Shown here: piece after piece, positions 13,638 to 19,934 of the stretch
Numbering within the stretch: the stretch's first letter is position 1
Layout: the number at the start of each line of letters is the position of its first letter
DNA from: Candidatus Uhrbacteria bacterium RIFCSPLOWO2_02_FULL_49_11
GTDB taxonomy: Bacteria; Patescibacteriota; Patescibacteriia; 2-02-FULL-49-11
Assembly (NCBI GenBank): GCA_001791465.1
Contig: MGER01000062.1
Location: forward strand, 1 to 19,934
Reading direction: 5' to 3'
Length of the DNA: 19,934 nucleotides
Notes under the pieces: generated by a model
What the model was told of the DNA's origin: nothing
What the model saw: only the letters and a program-made list of their open reading frames with translations
The model's database searches: none
Program-made: the position numbers and the translations under genes

Positions 13638-16130
13638 ATGAATTTTTTTAAATTACCCTTAAGCGATCGGTGGAGGCTGGATATAGCCACGGAGCCTATC
13701 CATGCTCTGCTTCTTGGCGCAGGAGCGCTTTTTGCGCTTCTTCTGTTTATTCAGCTCCCCCCTCTCATTCATTTATCACATACTTTACCCGCAGATTTTC
13801 TCCCGTATATATTCGATCGAGAGTTGTTTAATTCTGAACCGGAAGAGCCGTTCTTTTTCCATCTCGGCATTATATTTCTCCCCTTGTGCTCTCTTCTTTT
13901 TTGGCGTTTTGCGATTATACTAAATGAGAAAATATTTAAAGATGTGTCCGATCAAATAGTATTTCACGCCATATCATTTAAGTATTCATTTGGCCTTTTA
14001 TTAAGTTCCTGTTTTTCTCTCGTGGTTTTTTTTGTTGGTGTATTACGGTCTCATGCAAGGATGGCTTCCTTCATTGCTGCCATAGTTGTTTTTTTCAGTA
14101 TGGCTGCGGCAAACCATATATTTCTAAGGAGTATTGCGCATAAGTTTTTGCTCGCGCACGATGGTGCAGAAAAAGATGCTTATTTGCGCGTTTCGCAGAA
14201 ATACTTGTGGTCCTTAGCTATTATTTTTATATTGGCGCTTTTCTTGCTTTTTGGCTGGTTAAGCCTGTTTGCATATATTAAACAATATGTGTTTCATATA
14301 TTGCTTTTCATTGTTTTGTTTTGTGTAGCGGGGACAGGTTATTGGATGCTTCATAAGAGGATTTTCCTCCAAAAACCATGGCAAATAGGCTTGGAAATAT
14401 TTATAATCGGCATCCTTGTTCCGCTCTTGCTCTGGAATCCGCATTTCCGGTATCACGCGGGGTTTGGCGGCACCGCGCTTTATCACTTTAATTTCTTTTT
14501 GGGGCCGGTGAACGATATCCTCCATGGGAAATTACTATTCGCGGGGACTGAAAGCCAATATGGCATACTCCTGACCTATAGCCTTGCCTTTCTCTTCCGC
14601 TATCTCGTGCCGTTTACGTATGCAAATTTTTATGTCGTGATCATGGCAGTGAGCATTGCCTATTACTGGCTGCTCTATGCCCTGCTTCGCGTGCTCACTC
14701 GCAGTGTGCGGTGGAGCATTGTGGGGCTTTTTACGGTATTCTGCGTCCACTTGCTTGCCATTACCGCGATTTCGCCGCCCAATGAGGCGTACAGCTTCCC
14801 CAGTGTTACCCCCTTGCGGTTTATTTTTGATATACCTATTTTCCTATTGCTTCTTCTTTTTATCCGCAAGGGGAAACAGTTCATATTGCCGCTCGCGTTT
14901 ACGCTCGCATGCGCGGTGTTTTATAATTTTGAGATTGGGATTTCTTTGGGGCTCGCTGTATTCACTTTTTTCGTGTTACGAACCTGGTTTGCAGATAGCG
15001 GGAAACGCACCTGCACGCATGAATTGCTCCTCTTCTGCGGATATAGCGCATTATTTCTTGCCGTGATTGCGGGAATCGTCACTTTTGGCACGTACATAGG
15101 AAGCGGCCAGTTTCCTGCATGGGGGAGGTTAATTTACTTCACCAAACTTTATAGCGCAGGTTTCGGCGCGCTTCCCTTGCCGCAGGGTTTTAATCTCTAT
15201 CATCTTGTCTTGTTGATTTATTTGGTAACGCTGTTGACGGTCGTGGTAAAAAAGTTTGCAGGGAATGCGCGATCCGAGGATGCGCTGTGGGGCGCGCTTG
15301 CGGTGTATGGGATTTTTATTTTCCATTATTATCTCAACCGCAGCCATCCGAATAATCTCTATGTGGTTATTGTGCCTGCGGCAATACTGTTTATTATGAT
15401 GACAAAGTGGGTCGCGGGGAGATTCCAAGAGGCGCGCCAACAATATAAACAGCCTTCACTAAATATTAAAGGAGGTTATTTATTACCCTACTATGCCGCT
15501 CTTTTGACGGTTATAATTGTCGTATTTGGCGTCATTGGCGTAGTGCAAGGAAACGCGCTCGCAACGGTTGTGATCCAGCGGTATTTCGTCAAATATGATA
15601 CCCTGAATCTGAATTATTGGGCCTATCAGGGAACAAATTTTTTTGCCCGTGAACCGCAGGACGATTTTGCGATTGCAGCTAATACGCTGAAAAAGTATGC
15701 TGATGGCGAGGGGAGAGTCGCTCTCTTATCAAAGAATGATACCACGCTTACTATTATGTCCGGAACTGTAAACGTTACTGACTTCTATTATTTGGAAGAG
15801 CAAATATGGACACAATCTGATCTAGAACGCGCGGTCGTTCAGTTAAAAGGAGCAAATCCTCCTTATCTATTTATTGACCGCGATATGGCAACTCCCGCAG
15901 GGGTTGAGTTGCTTTCGTCGGCGATGAGTAATTCATTGGCAAAATATGGAAGGGAAGGCGGCAGTGAAGTGATTAAGGTGGAAGATCAGAAAACGCTTGA
16001 TGCGGTAAATGCGGTAATTCAGTATCTTCAGTCAAATACCAGCGGAAGAATTTTTAATGAGGCATTGTCTGGTTACGAATTCGTATCGCATGAAGGGGTT
16101 TTAGATTTGTATCGGAGGAAATCATTATGA
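13638..16130 (+). CDS. Large polytopic membrane protein, possible GT-C type glycosyltransferase
   Basis: An 830-aa protein read from the ATG at 13638; an in-frame TTG at 13620 lies in the flanking repeat. The first three quarters consist of many hydrophobic segments. The central motif FNFFLGPVNDILHGKLLFAGTESQYG is found near residues 282-310; similar sequences occur in large bacterial membrane proteins resembling GT-C glycosyltransferases (from memory, unchecked). The last roughly 180 residues (from about DDFAIAANTLKKYADGEG) are soluble and form an alpha/beta region without a catalytic motif I know. No DxD or early DE pair typical of GT39 was found, so substrate and reaction are unknown. It overlaps the ATL gene by 4 bp (ATGA), so the two are translationally linked. 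Surface glycan or lipid-linked sugar work is inference. Confidence 0.8.
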   Translation: MNFFKLPLSDRWRLDIATEPIHALLLGAGALFALLLFIQLPPLIHLSHTLPADFLPYIFDRELFNSEPEEPFFFHLGIIFLPLCSLLFWRFAIILNEKIFKDVSDQIVFHAISFKYSFGLLLSSCFSLVVFFVGVLRSHARMASFIAAIVVFFSMAAANHIFLRSIAHKFLLAHDGAEKDAYLRVSQKYLWSLAIIFILALFLLFGWLSLFAYIKQYVFHILLFIVLFCVAGTGYWMLHKRIFLQKPWQIGLEIFIIGILVPLLLWNPHFRYHAGFGGTALYHFNFFLGPVNDILHGKLLFAGTESQYGILLTYSLAFLFRYLVPFTYANFYVVIMAVSIAYYWLLYALLRVLTRSVRWSIVGLFTVFCVHLLAITAISPPNEAYSFPSVTPLRFIFDIPIFLLLLLFIRKGKQFILPLAFTLACAVFYNFEIGISLGLAVFTFFVLRTWFADSGKRTCTHELLLFCGYSALFLAVIAGIVTFGTYIGSGQFPAWGRLIYFTKLYSAGFGALPLPQGFNLYHLVLLIYLVTLLTVVVKKFAGNARSEDALWGALAVYGIFIFHYYLNRSHPNNLYVVIVPAAILFIMMTKWVAGRFQEARQQYKQPSLNIKGGYLLPYYAALLTVIIVVFGVIGVVQGNALATVVIQRYFVKYDTLNLNYWAYQGTNFFAREPQDDFAIAANTLKKYADGEGRVALLSKNDTTLTIMSGTVNVTDFYYLEEQIWTQSDLERAVVQLKGANPPYLFIDRDMATPAGVELLSSAMSNSLAKYGREGGSEVIKVEDQKTLDAVNAVIQYLQSNTSGRIFNEALSGYEFVSHEGVLDLYRRKSL

Positions 16131-16477
16131 GCGGGAATTTTTTTCAGCGCGTGTACGACATCGTGGCGCGCATCCCGCGAGGAAAAGTGGCGTCCTACGG
16201 GCAGATTGCGGCGCTTGCGGGCAATCCCCGCGCAGCGCGCGCAGTGGGTTGGGCGCTCCACGTGATGACGCCGGCGCAGTACCAGGATATACCGTGGCAC
16301 CGCGTCATCAATTCTCGCGGCATGATTTCCACCACCTGCCGCGAGCACCCCGCGAGCCTCCAGGTAGCACTTCTGCGCAAAGAAGGGATTGCGGTAATCA
16401 TGCGCCGCGACGGGAGTGGGTGGGTTGATTTAAAGAAATATTTGTGGCAATCTTATATCGTAAATTCTAAACTCTAA
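16127..16477 (+). CDS. Alkyltransferase-like (ATL) DNA repair protein, MGMT family
   Basis: A 116-aa protein matching the C-terminal DNA-binding domain of O6-alkylguanine-DNA alkyltransferase (FFQRVYDIVARIPRGKVASYGQIAALAG, and NPRAARAVGWAL). The active-site PCHRV is replaced by PWHRV (W57), the hallmark of ATL proteins. These bind O6-alkylguanine without repairing it and hand the lesion to nucleotide excision repair. GGAGG 8 nt before the ATG is one of the best Shine-Dalgarno sites in the window. The start overlaps the stop of the preceding gene (ATGA). The last residues (about SYIVNSKL) are encoded by the start of the palindromic repeat at 16458, so the original C-terminus may have been changed by it. 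Confidence 0.93.
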   Translation: MSGNFFQRVYDIVARIPRGKVASYGQIAALAGNPRAARAVGWALHVMTPAQYQDIPWHRVINSRGMISTTCREHPASLQVALLRKEGIAVIMRRDGSGWVDLKKYLWQSYIVNSKL

Positions 16478-16595
16478 GCTCTAAACCCTAAATAAATTCA
16501 AAATTCACAAAGATCTAAACCACAAACTCTTTGAATTTTGAACATTTGGATTTGGTATTTGTTTAGGATTTAGGGTTTGAAGATTTAGGATTTAT
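16458..16595. repeat. AT-rich palindromic repeat, TTTAGGG-type, after the ATL gene
   Basis: Left-arm units (TCTAAACTCTAAGCTCTAAA, CCCTAAAT) are complementary to right-arm units (GTTTAGGATTTAGGGTTTG, ATTTAGGATTT), with TTTGAATTTTGAAC in the middle. The arms share their units with the three insertions in the RNase P RNA gene. The left arm contains the ATL stop codon and the right arm runs to within a few bases of tRNA-Gly. Confidence 0.85.
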
Positions 16596-16600
16596 ATAAT

Positions 16601-16674
16601 GCGGGTATCGTATAATGGCAATACCTCAGCTTTCCAAGCTGGTGCCGGGGGTTCGATTCCCCCTACCCGCTCCA
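16601..16674 (+). tRNA. tRNA-Gly (anticodon TCC)
   Basis: A complete cloverleaf: acceptor GCGGGTA/TACCCGC, a D arm, an anticodon stem (TCAGC/GCTGG) with loop TTTCCAA, giving anticodon TCC, and a T arm GGGGGTTCGATTCCCCC. The discriminator T and CCA (16672-16674) are encoded in the DNA. A TATAAT at 16595-16600 touches the 5' end and would start transcription inside the tRNA, so the true promoter is probably further upstream, in the repeat. Confidence 0.95.
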
Positions 16675-16690
16675 GAATATTACCGACACC

Positions 16691-16707
16691 AGTTTCAGAA
16701 ACTTTTT
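16691..16707 (+). terminator. Weak Rho-independent terminator after tRNA-Gly
   Basis: AGTTT and AAACT pair around CAG and are followed by TTTT. The stem is short and AT-rich. A second hairpin, ATGCGGG (16709-16715) with CCCGCAT (16726-16732), follows before the rnpB promoter. Confidence 0.4.
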
Positions 16708-16746
16708 GATGCGGGAATGTCGCCGCCCGCATTACCTTGATGTCGC

Positions 16747-16775
16747 TTGACAAAAGTTATCGTCTGGATTAGCGT
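16747..16775 (+). promoter_or_regulatory. Predicted rnpB promoter
   Basis: A perfect TTGACA (16747-16752) is followed after 17 bp by TAGCGT (16770-16775), which keeps the three most conserved -10 bases (T1, A2, T6). Transcription would begin near 16782, just where helix P1 of the RNase P RNA begins, which supports both calls. Confidence 0.7.
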
Positions 16776-16812
16776 GCATAGTGCCTTTCCAGGAAGGCAA
16801 GAAGGCCGCCCT

Positions 16813-16932
16813 CCGCTGTTTCACAGCGGGAAACTCTAAATGCGAAATCCTAAATTCTAAACTTGTTTCATCAATTCGAATTTGTTTAGGGTTTAGTGCA
16901 TAGAGTTTAGGTTTTCCACCGTGAGGCGGTGG
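16813..16932 (+). repeat. rnpB insertion A (extended P3)
   Basis: The outer hairpins CGCTG/CAGCG (16814-16828) and CCACCG/CGGTGG (16916-16932) flank GGAAACTCTAAAT and GAGTTTAGGTTTTCC arms. The same bases can instead pair across the insertion: 16813-16818 with 16927-16932, and TTTCA with TGAGG, into one long helix. It lies between P1 and the GAGGAAAGTCC segment. Confidence 0.8.
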
Positions 16933-17094
16933 GGGGAGGAAAGTCCGAGCACTCCCCAATATATTAGGGAAATAAGCAATCGCTAACAGCGATCGGGAGC
17001 AATTCGTACCTTACTCGATGTGTCGATATTTCGAAATGTCGATAAGGGTCAGCGGATGAAGCCCAGGGAAAGTGCAACAGAGACAATACTAACC

Positions 17095-17209
17095 CATTGC
17101 TTCGCAATGGGAAACTCTAAATCCAAAATCCTAAATGAATTGAGAATTGAACACTTGTTTTGTTTAGGGTTTAGCGCTTAGGGTTTAGAATTTCCACTGC
17201 GGAGCAGTG
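17095..17209 (+). repeat. rnpB insertion B (extended P12)
   Basis: CATTGCTTCGCAATG at the left and CACTGCGGAGCAGTG at the right flank arms GGGAAACTCTAAATCC and GTTTAGAATTTCC. The centre, with TTGAGAATTGAACACTTG and TTTAGGGTTTAGCGCTTAGG, is nearly identical to insertion C. It stands after CAGAGACAATACTAAC and before GTAAAAGGTGAAA, the site of P12. Confidence 0.9.
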
Positions 17210-17379
17210 AGTAAAAGGTGAAAAGCACCTTGGTGTATTTGTGGGCAGCAATGTTTACTGATGCTACAAGGTTCCGTACGCGGCGACGCGTATTGGTTGC
17301 AAACCCTGCTTGAGTGAAAGGAGAGAAACCTCCGTGCCAGTTCCGCAGCAATGCGGAACGCAGACAGATGGCCTTACCT

Positions 17380-17501
17380 CATTGCTTCGCAATGGGAAAC
17401 TCTAAATTCAAAATCCTAAATCCTAAATAAATTGAGAATTGAACACTTGTTTTGTTTAGGGTTTAGCGCTTAGGGTTTAGAATTTCCACTGCGGAGCAGT
17501 G
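17380..17501 (+). repeat. rnpB insertion C (extended P19)
   Basis: It has the same outer sequences as insertion B. It differs by one extra 7-bp unit of the TCCTAAA type and by two substitutions in the left arm. It lies between AGACAGATGG, which follows P18, and ACAGAACTCGGC, where a P19 helix occurs in some bacterial RNase P RNAs. Confidence 0.9.
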
Positions 17502-17523
17502 GTGACAGAACTCGGCTTACCAC

Positions 17524-17547
17524 CCTTCCTGGAAGGGTTTTGTTTTT
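17524..17547 (+). terminator. Rho-independent terminator overlapping rnpB P1
   Basis: CCCTTC and GAAGGG (17523-17537 region) can fold on themselves and are followed by TTTTGTTTTT. The same bases are the 3' strand of P1, so the terminator stem and the mature helix use one sequence. Confidence 0.65.
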
Positions 17548-17575
17548 GTACGGACCTTGATTATTCCGGTATAAT
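17546..17575 (+). promoter_or_regulatory. Predicted promoter of the glycosylphosphotransferase gene
   Basis: TTGTAC (17546-17551) and a perfect TATAAT (17570-17575) are 18 bp apart. It follows the rnpB terminator directly and would give a leader of about 100 nt containing the palindrome at 17608-17684. Confidence 0.55.
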
Positions 17576-17607
17576 GGTGTATAGATAGGTGTTCCGTTTG
17601 TTTTCTT

Positions 17608-17684
17608 ACTGGATTCCCGCCGGAGTCCCGCCTGCGCGAGGCCATGGTTTGCCCCGCACCGAGATGCGGGGCGGGAATGACAGT
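17608..17684. repeat. GC-rich palindromic repeat (GATTCCCGC...GCGGGAATGACA type)
   Basis: The ends ACTGGATTCCCGC and GCGGGAATGACAGT are inverted. Inside, GCCCCGCA (17651-17658) pairs with TGCGGGGC (17665-17672). Two upstream in-frame ATGs of the next gene (17644, 17677) fall in it, which argues against those starts. Confidence 0.7.
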
Positions 17685-17688
17685 GAAT

Positions 17689-19077
17689 ATGCGCAGATCA
17701 GACATTATCTTCACCGCCGCGCTCGTGCCCGTGGACTATATAGCCGTCGTGGGGGCCGCGTCGGCCGCTTACTTTCTTCGGTACGCGGAGTTTTTTCAGC
17801 GCGTGCGCCCCGTGGTATTCAATCTTCCCTTTCGCCAATATTTTCCTCTCGTACTGGTTATCGCTGCGGTCTGGATTGTGATTTTTGCTTTTTCCGGCCT
17901 CTATGCGATGAGGGAACGGAAGCTGTCCAATGATATCGCGCGGGTGGCGCTTTCATGTTCCACGGGCACGCTCGCGGTGGTGCTCGTGTTCTTTTTTTCC
18001 CGCGAGCTTTTTTCTTCACGGTTCATGATACTGGCGTCGTGGGGACTGGCGGTGATGTTCGTGCTTGTCGGGCGATTTCTCATGCGGATGTGCAAGCGTG
18101 CATATTGGAAGCGGGGAAAGGGGCTCCATGAAGTGGCCGTGGTGGGCGGTGATGCGACTGCGCGGGCATTGCTTTCCTCCCGATTCGGGTCATTATCAAG
18201 CGGGCACAGAATCGTGCAGCAGCTTCCGAGGTGGGACGAGGCGGGAGAGAGGGCGTTGCGCGCGTATGTGGATACGGGGCGCGATTTGGACGAACTGGTG
18301 CTTACGGACCCTAATATCAGCAGGGAACGCATGAAGTCGCTGGTTGATTTTTGCACCGCGCACCAAGTAGGATTTAAATATACCGCGGAGCTTTTGGGAG
18401 GGCAGAGTTCGAATATCGGCGTGGATCTCATTGGCGGCATTCCCATTGTCGAGGTGCGTGCCACGAGACTTGATGGGTGGGGAAAGGTGCTGAAACGGTT
18501 GTTTGACATGTGCGTTGCGTCCGTCGGGTTGTTATTGCTGGCGCCGATTACGGTGGTGGTGGGCGCGGCGATTGTTTTAGACAGCCGCGGCTCGGTGTTT
18601 GTGGGATTGGAGAGGATCGGCACGCGCAGGAGGCGGTTTATTCTTTATAAGTATCGCTCAATGGTCGCGGGCGCGCATGAGATGAAGGGGGAATTGGTCG
18701 CGCAGAATGAGCGCAATGACGGGCCGCTTTTTAAAATGAAGGACGACCCGCGCATTACCCGCGTCGGGCGGTTTTTGCGGCGTTCAAGCATCGACGAATT
18801 TCCGCAGTTGTGGAACGTATTGAAAGGCGATATGTCGCTCGTGGGGCCTCGGCCGCATGAGCCGCAGGAGGTGTCGCGGTATGAGACTCTGCAGAAAAGA
18901 TTGCTGACCATCCGCCCCGGCATCACCGGCATGGCGCAAGTCTCCGGCAGGACCGACCTCACGTTTGCCGAGGAATCGCGCATTGACATGCTTTATGTGG
19001 AGCAATGGTCTCTGCTTCTGGACGTCATTATTATGCTGAAGACGCCGTTTATCCTCATTAAAGACAGAGGAATGTAG
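17689..19077 (+). CDS. Polyprenyl glycosylphosphotransferase (initiating sugar-phosphate transferase)
   Basis: A 462-aa membrane enzyme read from the ATG at 17689. Four N-terminal hydrophobic segments are followed by a Rossmann-like region (EVAVVGGDATARALL) and then the C-terminal catalytic domain. That domain starts with KRLFDMCVASVGLLLLAPI (a membrane hairpin). It continues with FILYKYRSM, the acidic pair in DDPRITRVGRFLRRSSIDEFPQLWNVLKGDMSLVGPRP, and RPGITGMAQVSGR. This is the bacterial sugar transferase pattern (WbaP/WcaJ/EpsL type). It moves a sugar 1-phosphate from a UDP-sugar to undecaprenyl phosphate, the first step of capsule, O-antigen-like or glycoprotein glycan synthesis. The sugar cannot be told from sequence. 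Upstream ATGs would add residues encoded by a palindromic repeat, so they are not favoured; no good Shine-Dalgarno decides it. Confidence 0.93.
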   Translation: MRRSDIIFTAALVPVDYIAVVGAASAAYFLRYAEFFQRVRPVVFNLPFRQYFPLVLVIAAVWIVIFAFSGLYAMRERKLSNDIARVALSCSTGTLAVVLVFFFSRELFSSRFMILASWGLAVMFVLVGRFLMRMCKRAYWKRGKGLHEVAVVGGDATARALLSSRFGSLSSGHRIVQQLPRWDEAGERALRAYVDTGRDLDELVLTDPNISRERMKSLVDFCTAHQVGFKYTAELLGGQSSNIGVDLIGGIPIVEVRATRLDGWGKVLKRLFDMCVASVGLLLLAPITVVVGAAIVLDSRGSVFVGLERIGTRRRRFILYKYRSMVAGAHEMKGELVAQNERNDGPLFKMKDDPRITRVGRFLRRSSIDEFPQLWNVLKGDMSLVGPRPHEPQEVSRYETLQKRLLTIRPGITGMAQVSGRTDLTFAEESRIDMLYVEQWSLLLDVIIMLKTPFILIKDRGM

Positions 19078-19128
19078 CCGTTCAGAATAGTTATACCTGC
19101 CTATACGTTTCCGCTACGCCAGCTCGAA

Positions 19129-19144
19129 TCCCGCCATGGCGGGA
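19129..19144. repeat. 16-bp perfect palindrome between glycan genes
   Basis: TCCCGCCATGGCGGGA reads the same on both strands and would form a 7-bp stem in RNA with almost no loop. It is not followed by T-residues. It lies 51 bp after the glycosylphosphotransferase stop. Confidence 0.6.
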
Positions 19145-19173
19145 ACATATTAATAAGTCAGAATAAGACGGAT

Positions 19174-19934
19174 ATGTATAAGAAGAGATATATATTGGTT
19201 GGTATTTTGATGCTTGCCGCGGGGTTGCGGTTGTGGAATTTAGAAGGACCGGATGTGGTGACGGATGAGGCAATCAATTCGTTTCGAGCGCTCGGAATGG
19301 TTGATTTTTTATCCACGGAATTCCAGACCACCCCTTTGGAGTGGCTGCAAGAAAAAACATGGTGGCTGCCGCTCTCATTCCACGACCATCCTTTGCTTTC
19401 TTTTTATATCCAGCACGTGTTCTTCCGCCTCTTCGGCGATACGCTCACGGTGATGCGCTTTACGTTTGCCTTGTGCGGCATCGTGTCGGTCTGGCTGGTG
19501 CATATGTTGGTCAAGGAAGTCCTTCGACAGGCCCAGGATGACGATTGGAGCGACGGTGTTGCGTTGGTAAGTGCGTTCGTGCTCGCGGTGAGCGGTCTCG
19601 CGGTCTGGATTTCAAGGATCGCCATGCAGGAAGCTATGGTGATTGCGTCTGGGTTGCTTATCATGTGGCTGGGATTGCGCGCAAGAGATAAGAAAAAATA
19701 CTGGTACTGGTTCGGGTTGGCGTTGGGGCTGGGGATGATGGTGAAATACACGGTTATCGTGTATTGGGTTATTACGTGTATTGTTTTATTATTTTATTCG
19801 AGGAATTCTTTGAGATTAAAAGAATTCTGGTTCGCGCACCTGATTGCGCTTGTCATCTTCACTCCCGTGATATTGTATAACATCGGCATGTATCGGCAGT
19901 TCGGGCATTTTGATCTCCAATTTTCGTATGTTCT
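19174..19934 (+). CDS. PMT/GT39-family glycosyltransferase, N-terminal part
   Basis: An open frame of 253 codons from the ATG at 19174 to the right edge with no stop, so the gene is cut by the window. The N-terminus is a transmembrane helix (RYILVGILMLAAGLRLWNLEG). It is followed by the acidic pair in TDEAINSF (residues 31-32) in the first outer loop, the usual catalytic site of dolichol- or polyprenyl-phosphate-sugar-dependent GT-C enzymes. HDHPLLSFY (70-78) and WISRIAMQEA correspond to further PMT motifs, and several more membrane helices follow. It likely transfers a sugar from a lipid carrier outside the membrane, and fits with the initiating transferase upstream. Residues about 116-123 (VLRQAQDD) are encoded by a repeat-like sequence. 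The start has no Shine-Dalgarno. Confidence 0.85.
   Translation, partial: MYKKRYILVGILMLAAGLRLWNLEGPDVVTDEAINSFRALGMVDFLSTEFQTTPLEWLQEKTWWLPLSFHDHPLLSFYIQHVFFRLFGDTLTVMRFTFALCGIVSVWLVHMLVKEVLRQAQDDDWSDGVALVSAFVLAVSGLAVWISRIAMQEAMVIASGLLIMWLGLRARDKKKYWYWFGLALGLGMMVKYTVIVYWVITCIVLLFYSRNSLRLKEFWFAHLIALVIFTPVILYNIGMYRQFGHFDLQFSYV
19519..19542. repeat. Dispersed-repeat-like segment inside the GT39 gene
   Basis: The sequence beginning GTCCTTCGACAGG and ending CCAGGATGAC resembles a short palindromic repeat that I recall as common in bacterial genomes (GTCCTTCGACAGGCTCAGGATGAC type). It is in frame and adds charged residues to a hydrophobic protein, in a loop between membrane helices. Its status as a repeat is from memory and cannot be checked within the window. 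Confidence 0.4.

Larger units (their letters stand above)
16784..17537 (+). ncRNA. rnpB: RNase P RNA (bacterial type A-like) with three large helix extensions
   Basis: The catalytic RNA that matures tRNA 5' ends. P1 pairs 16784-16797 with 17524-17537 over 14 bp (one wobble). The conserved core is present: GAGGAAAGTCCGAGC (16936-16950), CCAGGGAAAGTGCAACAGA (about 17063-17081), GTTGCAAACCCTGCTTGAG (about 17297-17314) and ACAGAACTCGGCTTAC (17505-17520). P18 is GTTCCGCA/TGCGGAAC with a GCAA tetraloop (17340-17359). The length of about 754 nt is nearly twice the usual 350-400. The excess comes from three related repeat-like insertions, judged from neighbouring conserved segments to be in P3, P12 and P19. 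The core motifs are uninterrupted, so the RNA is probably active with the long arms kept. Helix numbering is inferred by comparison with known type A RNAs. Confidence 0.95.

Noticed and set aside
16595..16600. Perfect TATAAT directly before tRNA-Gly as its promoter
   Set aside because: Transcription would begin inside the mature tRNA; the motif is probably part of the AT-rich repeat edge.
16458..17501. TTTAGGG units resemble plant-type telomere repeats
   Set aside because: They are not in long tandem arrays, occur in both orientations as palindrome arms, and lie inside genes of a bacterial chromosome segment.
1..19934. Alternative genetic code with TGA as glycine, known in some Patescibacteria
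   Set aside because: TGA ends several supported genes at the expected length (for example pilM, and the ATGA overlap at 16127), so the standard bacterial code applies.

Overview
The window looks like a chromosome segment of a Candidate Phyla Radiation (Patescibacteria, Parcubacteria-like) bacterium. The reasons are a compact type IV pilus locus of the pilM-N-O-B-T-C-pilin kind with proline-rich PilM and PilN proteins, many short palindromic repeats in the gaps between genes, few Shine-Dalgarno sites, a roughly balanced base composition and the standard stop codons (TGA is a stop). This assignment is inference; no taxonomic marker with species resolution is present.

Layout. 1-51: 5' part of a tRNA-Ser (minus). 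206-388: a possible 60-aa gene. 421-3698 (minus): comF and clpC, 11 bp apart and read leftward. 3699-3978: divergent promoter region. 3979-13274 (plus): the pilus locus pilM, pilN, pilO, a small PilP-like membrane protein, pilB, a degenerate receiver-like protein, a PilT-like protein with eroded ATPase motifs, pilC, and a type IV prepilin with its own promoter. 13275-13637: a gene-free stretch packed with hairpins and a roughly 103-bp palindromic element. 13638-16477: a large polytopic membrane protein overlapping by 4 bp an alkyltransferase-like (ATL) DNA repair protein. 16601-16674: tRNA-Gly(TCC). 16784-17537: the RNase P RNA gene. 17689-19934: a polyprenyl glycosylphosphotransferase and a PMT/GT39-type glycosyltransferase that runs off the end.

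How the genes fit together. PilM, PilN, PilO and the PilP-like protein would form the inner-membrane alignment complex, PilC the platform, PilB the extension motor, and the prepilin the fibre. The PilT-like protein has lost the Walker-A lysine and the HIS-box signature, so retraction may not be powered in the usual way. ComF nearby fits a role of the pilus in DNA uptake. The right end belongs to surface glycan synthesis.

The most unusual feature is the spread of palindromic repeats. One AT-rich family fills most junctions inside the pilus locus. Related sequences extend three separate helices of the RNase P RNA (judged by position to be P3, P12 and P19), nearly doubling the gene's length. Two families of about 102-109 bp elements with conserved inverted ends and divergent interiors are also present; one copy is nested inside another repeat and another is flanked by an 8-bp direct repeat. 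Several coding ends (ATL C-terminus, possible PilN and glycosyltransferase N-termini, an in-frame segment of the GT39 gene) touch or lie in repeat sequence.
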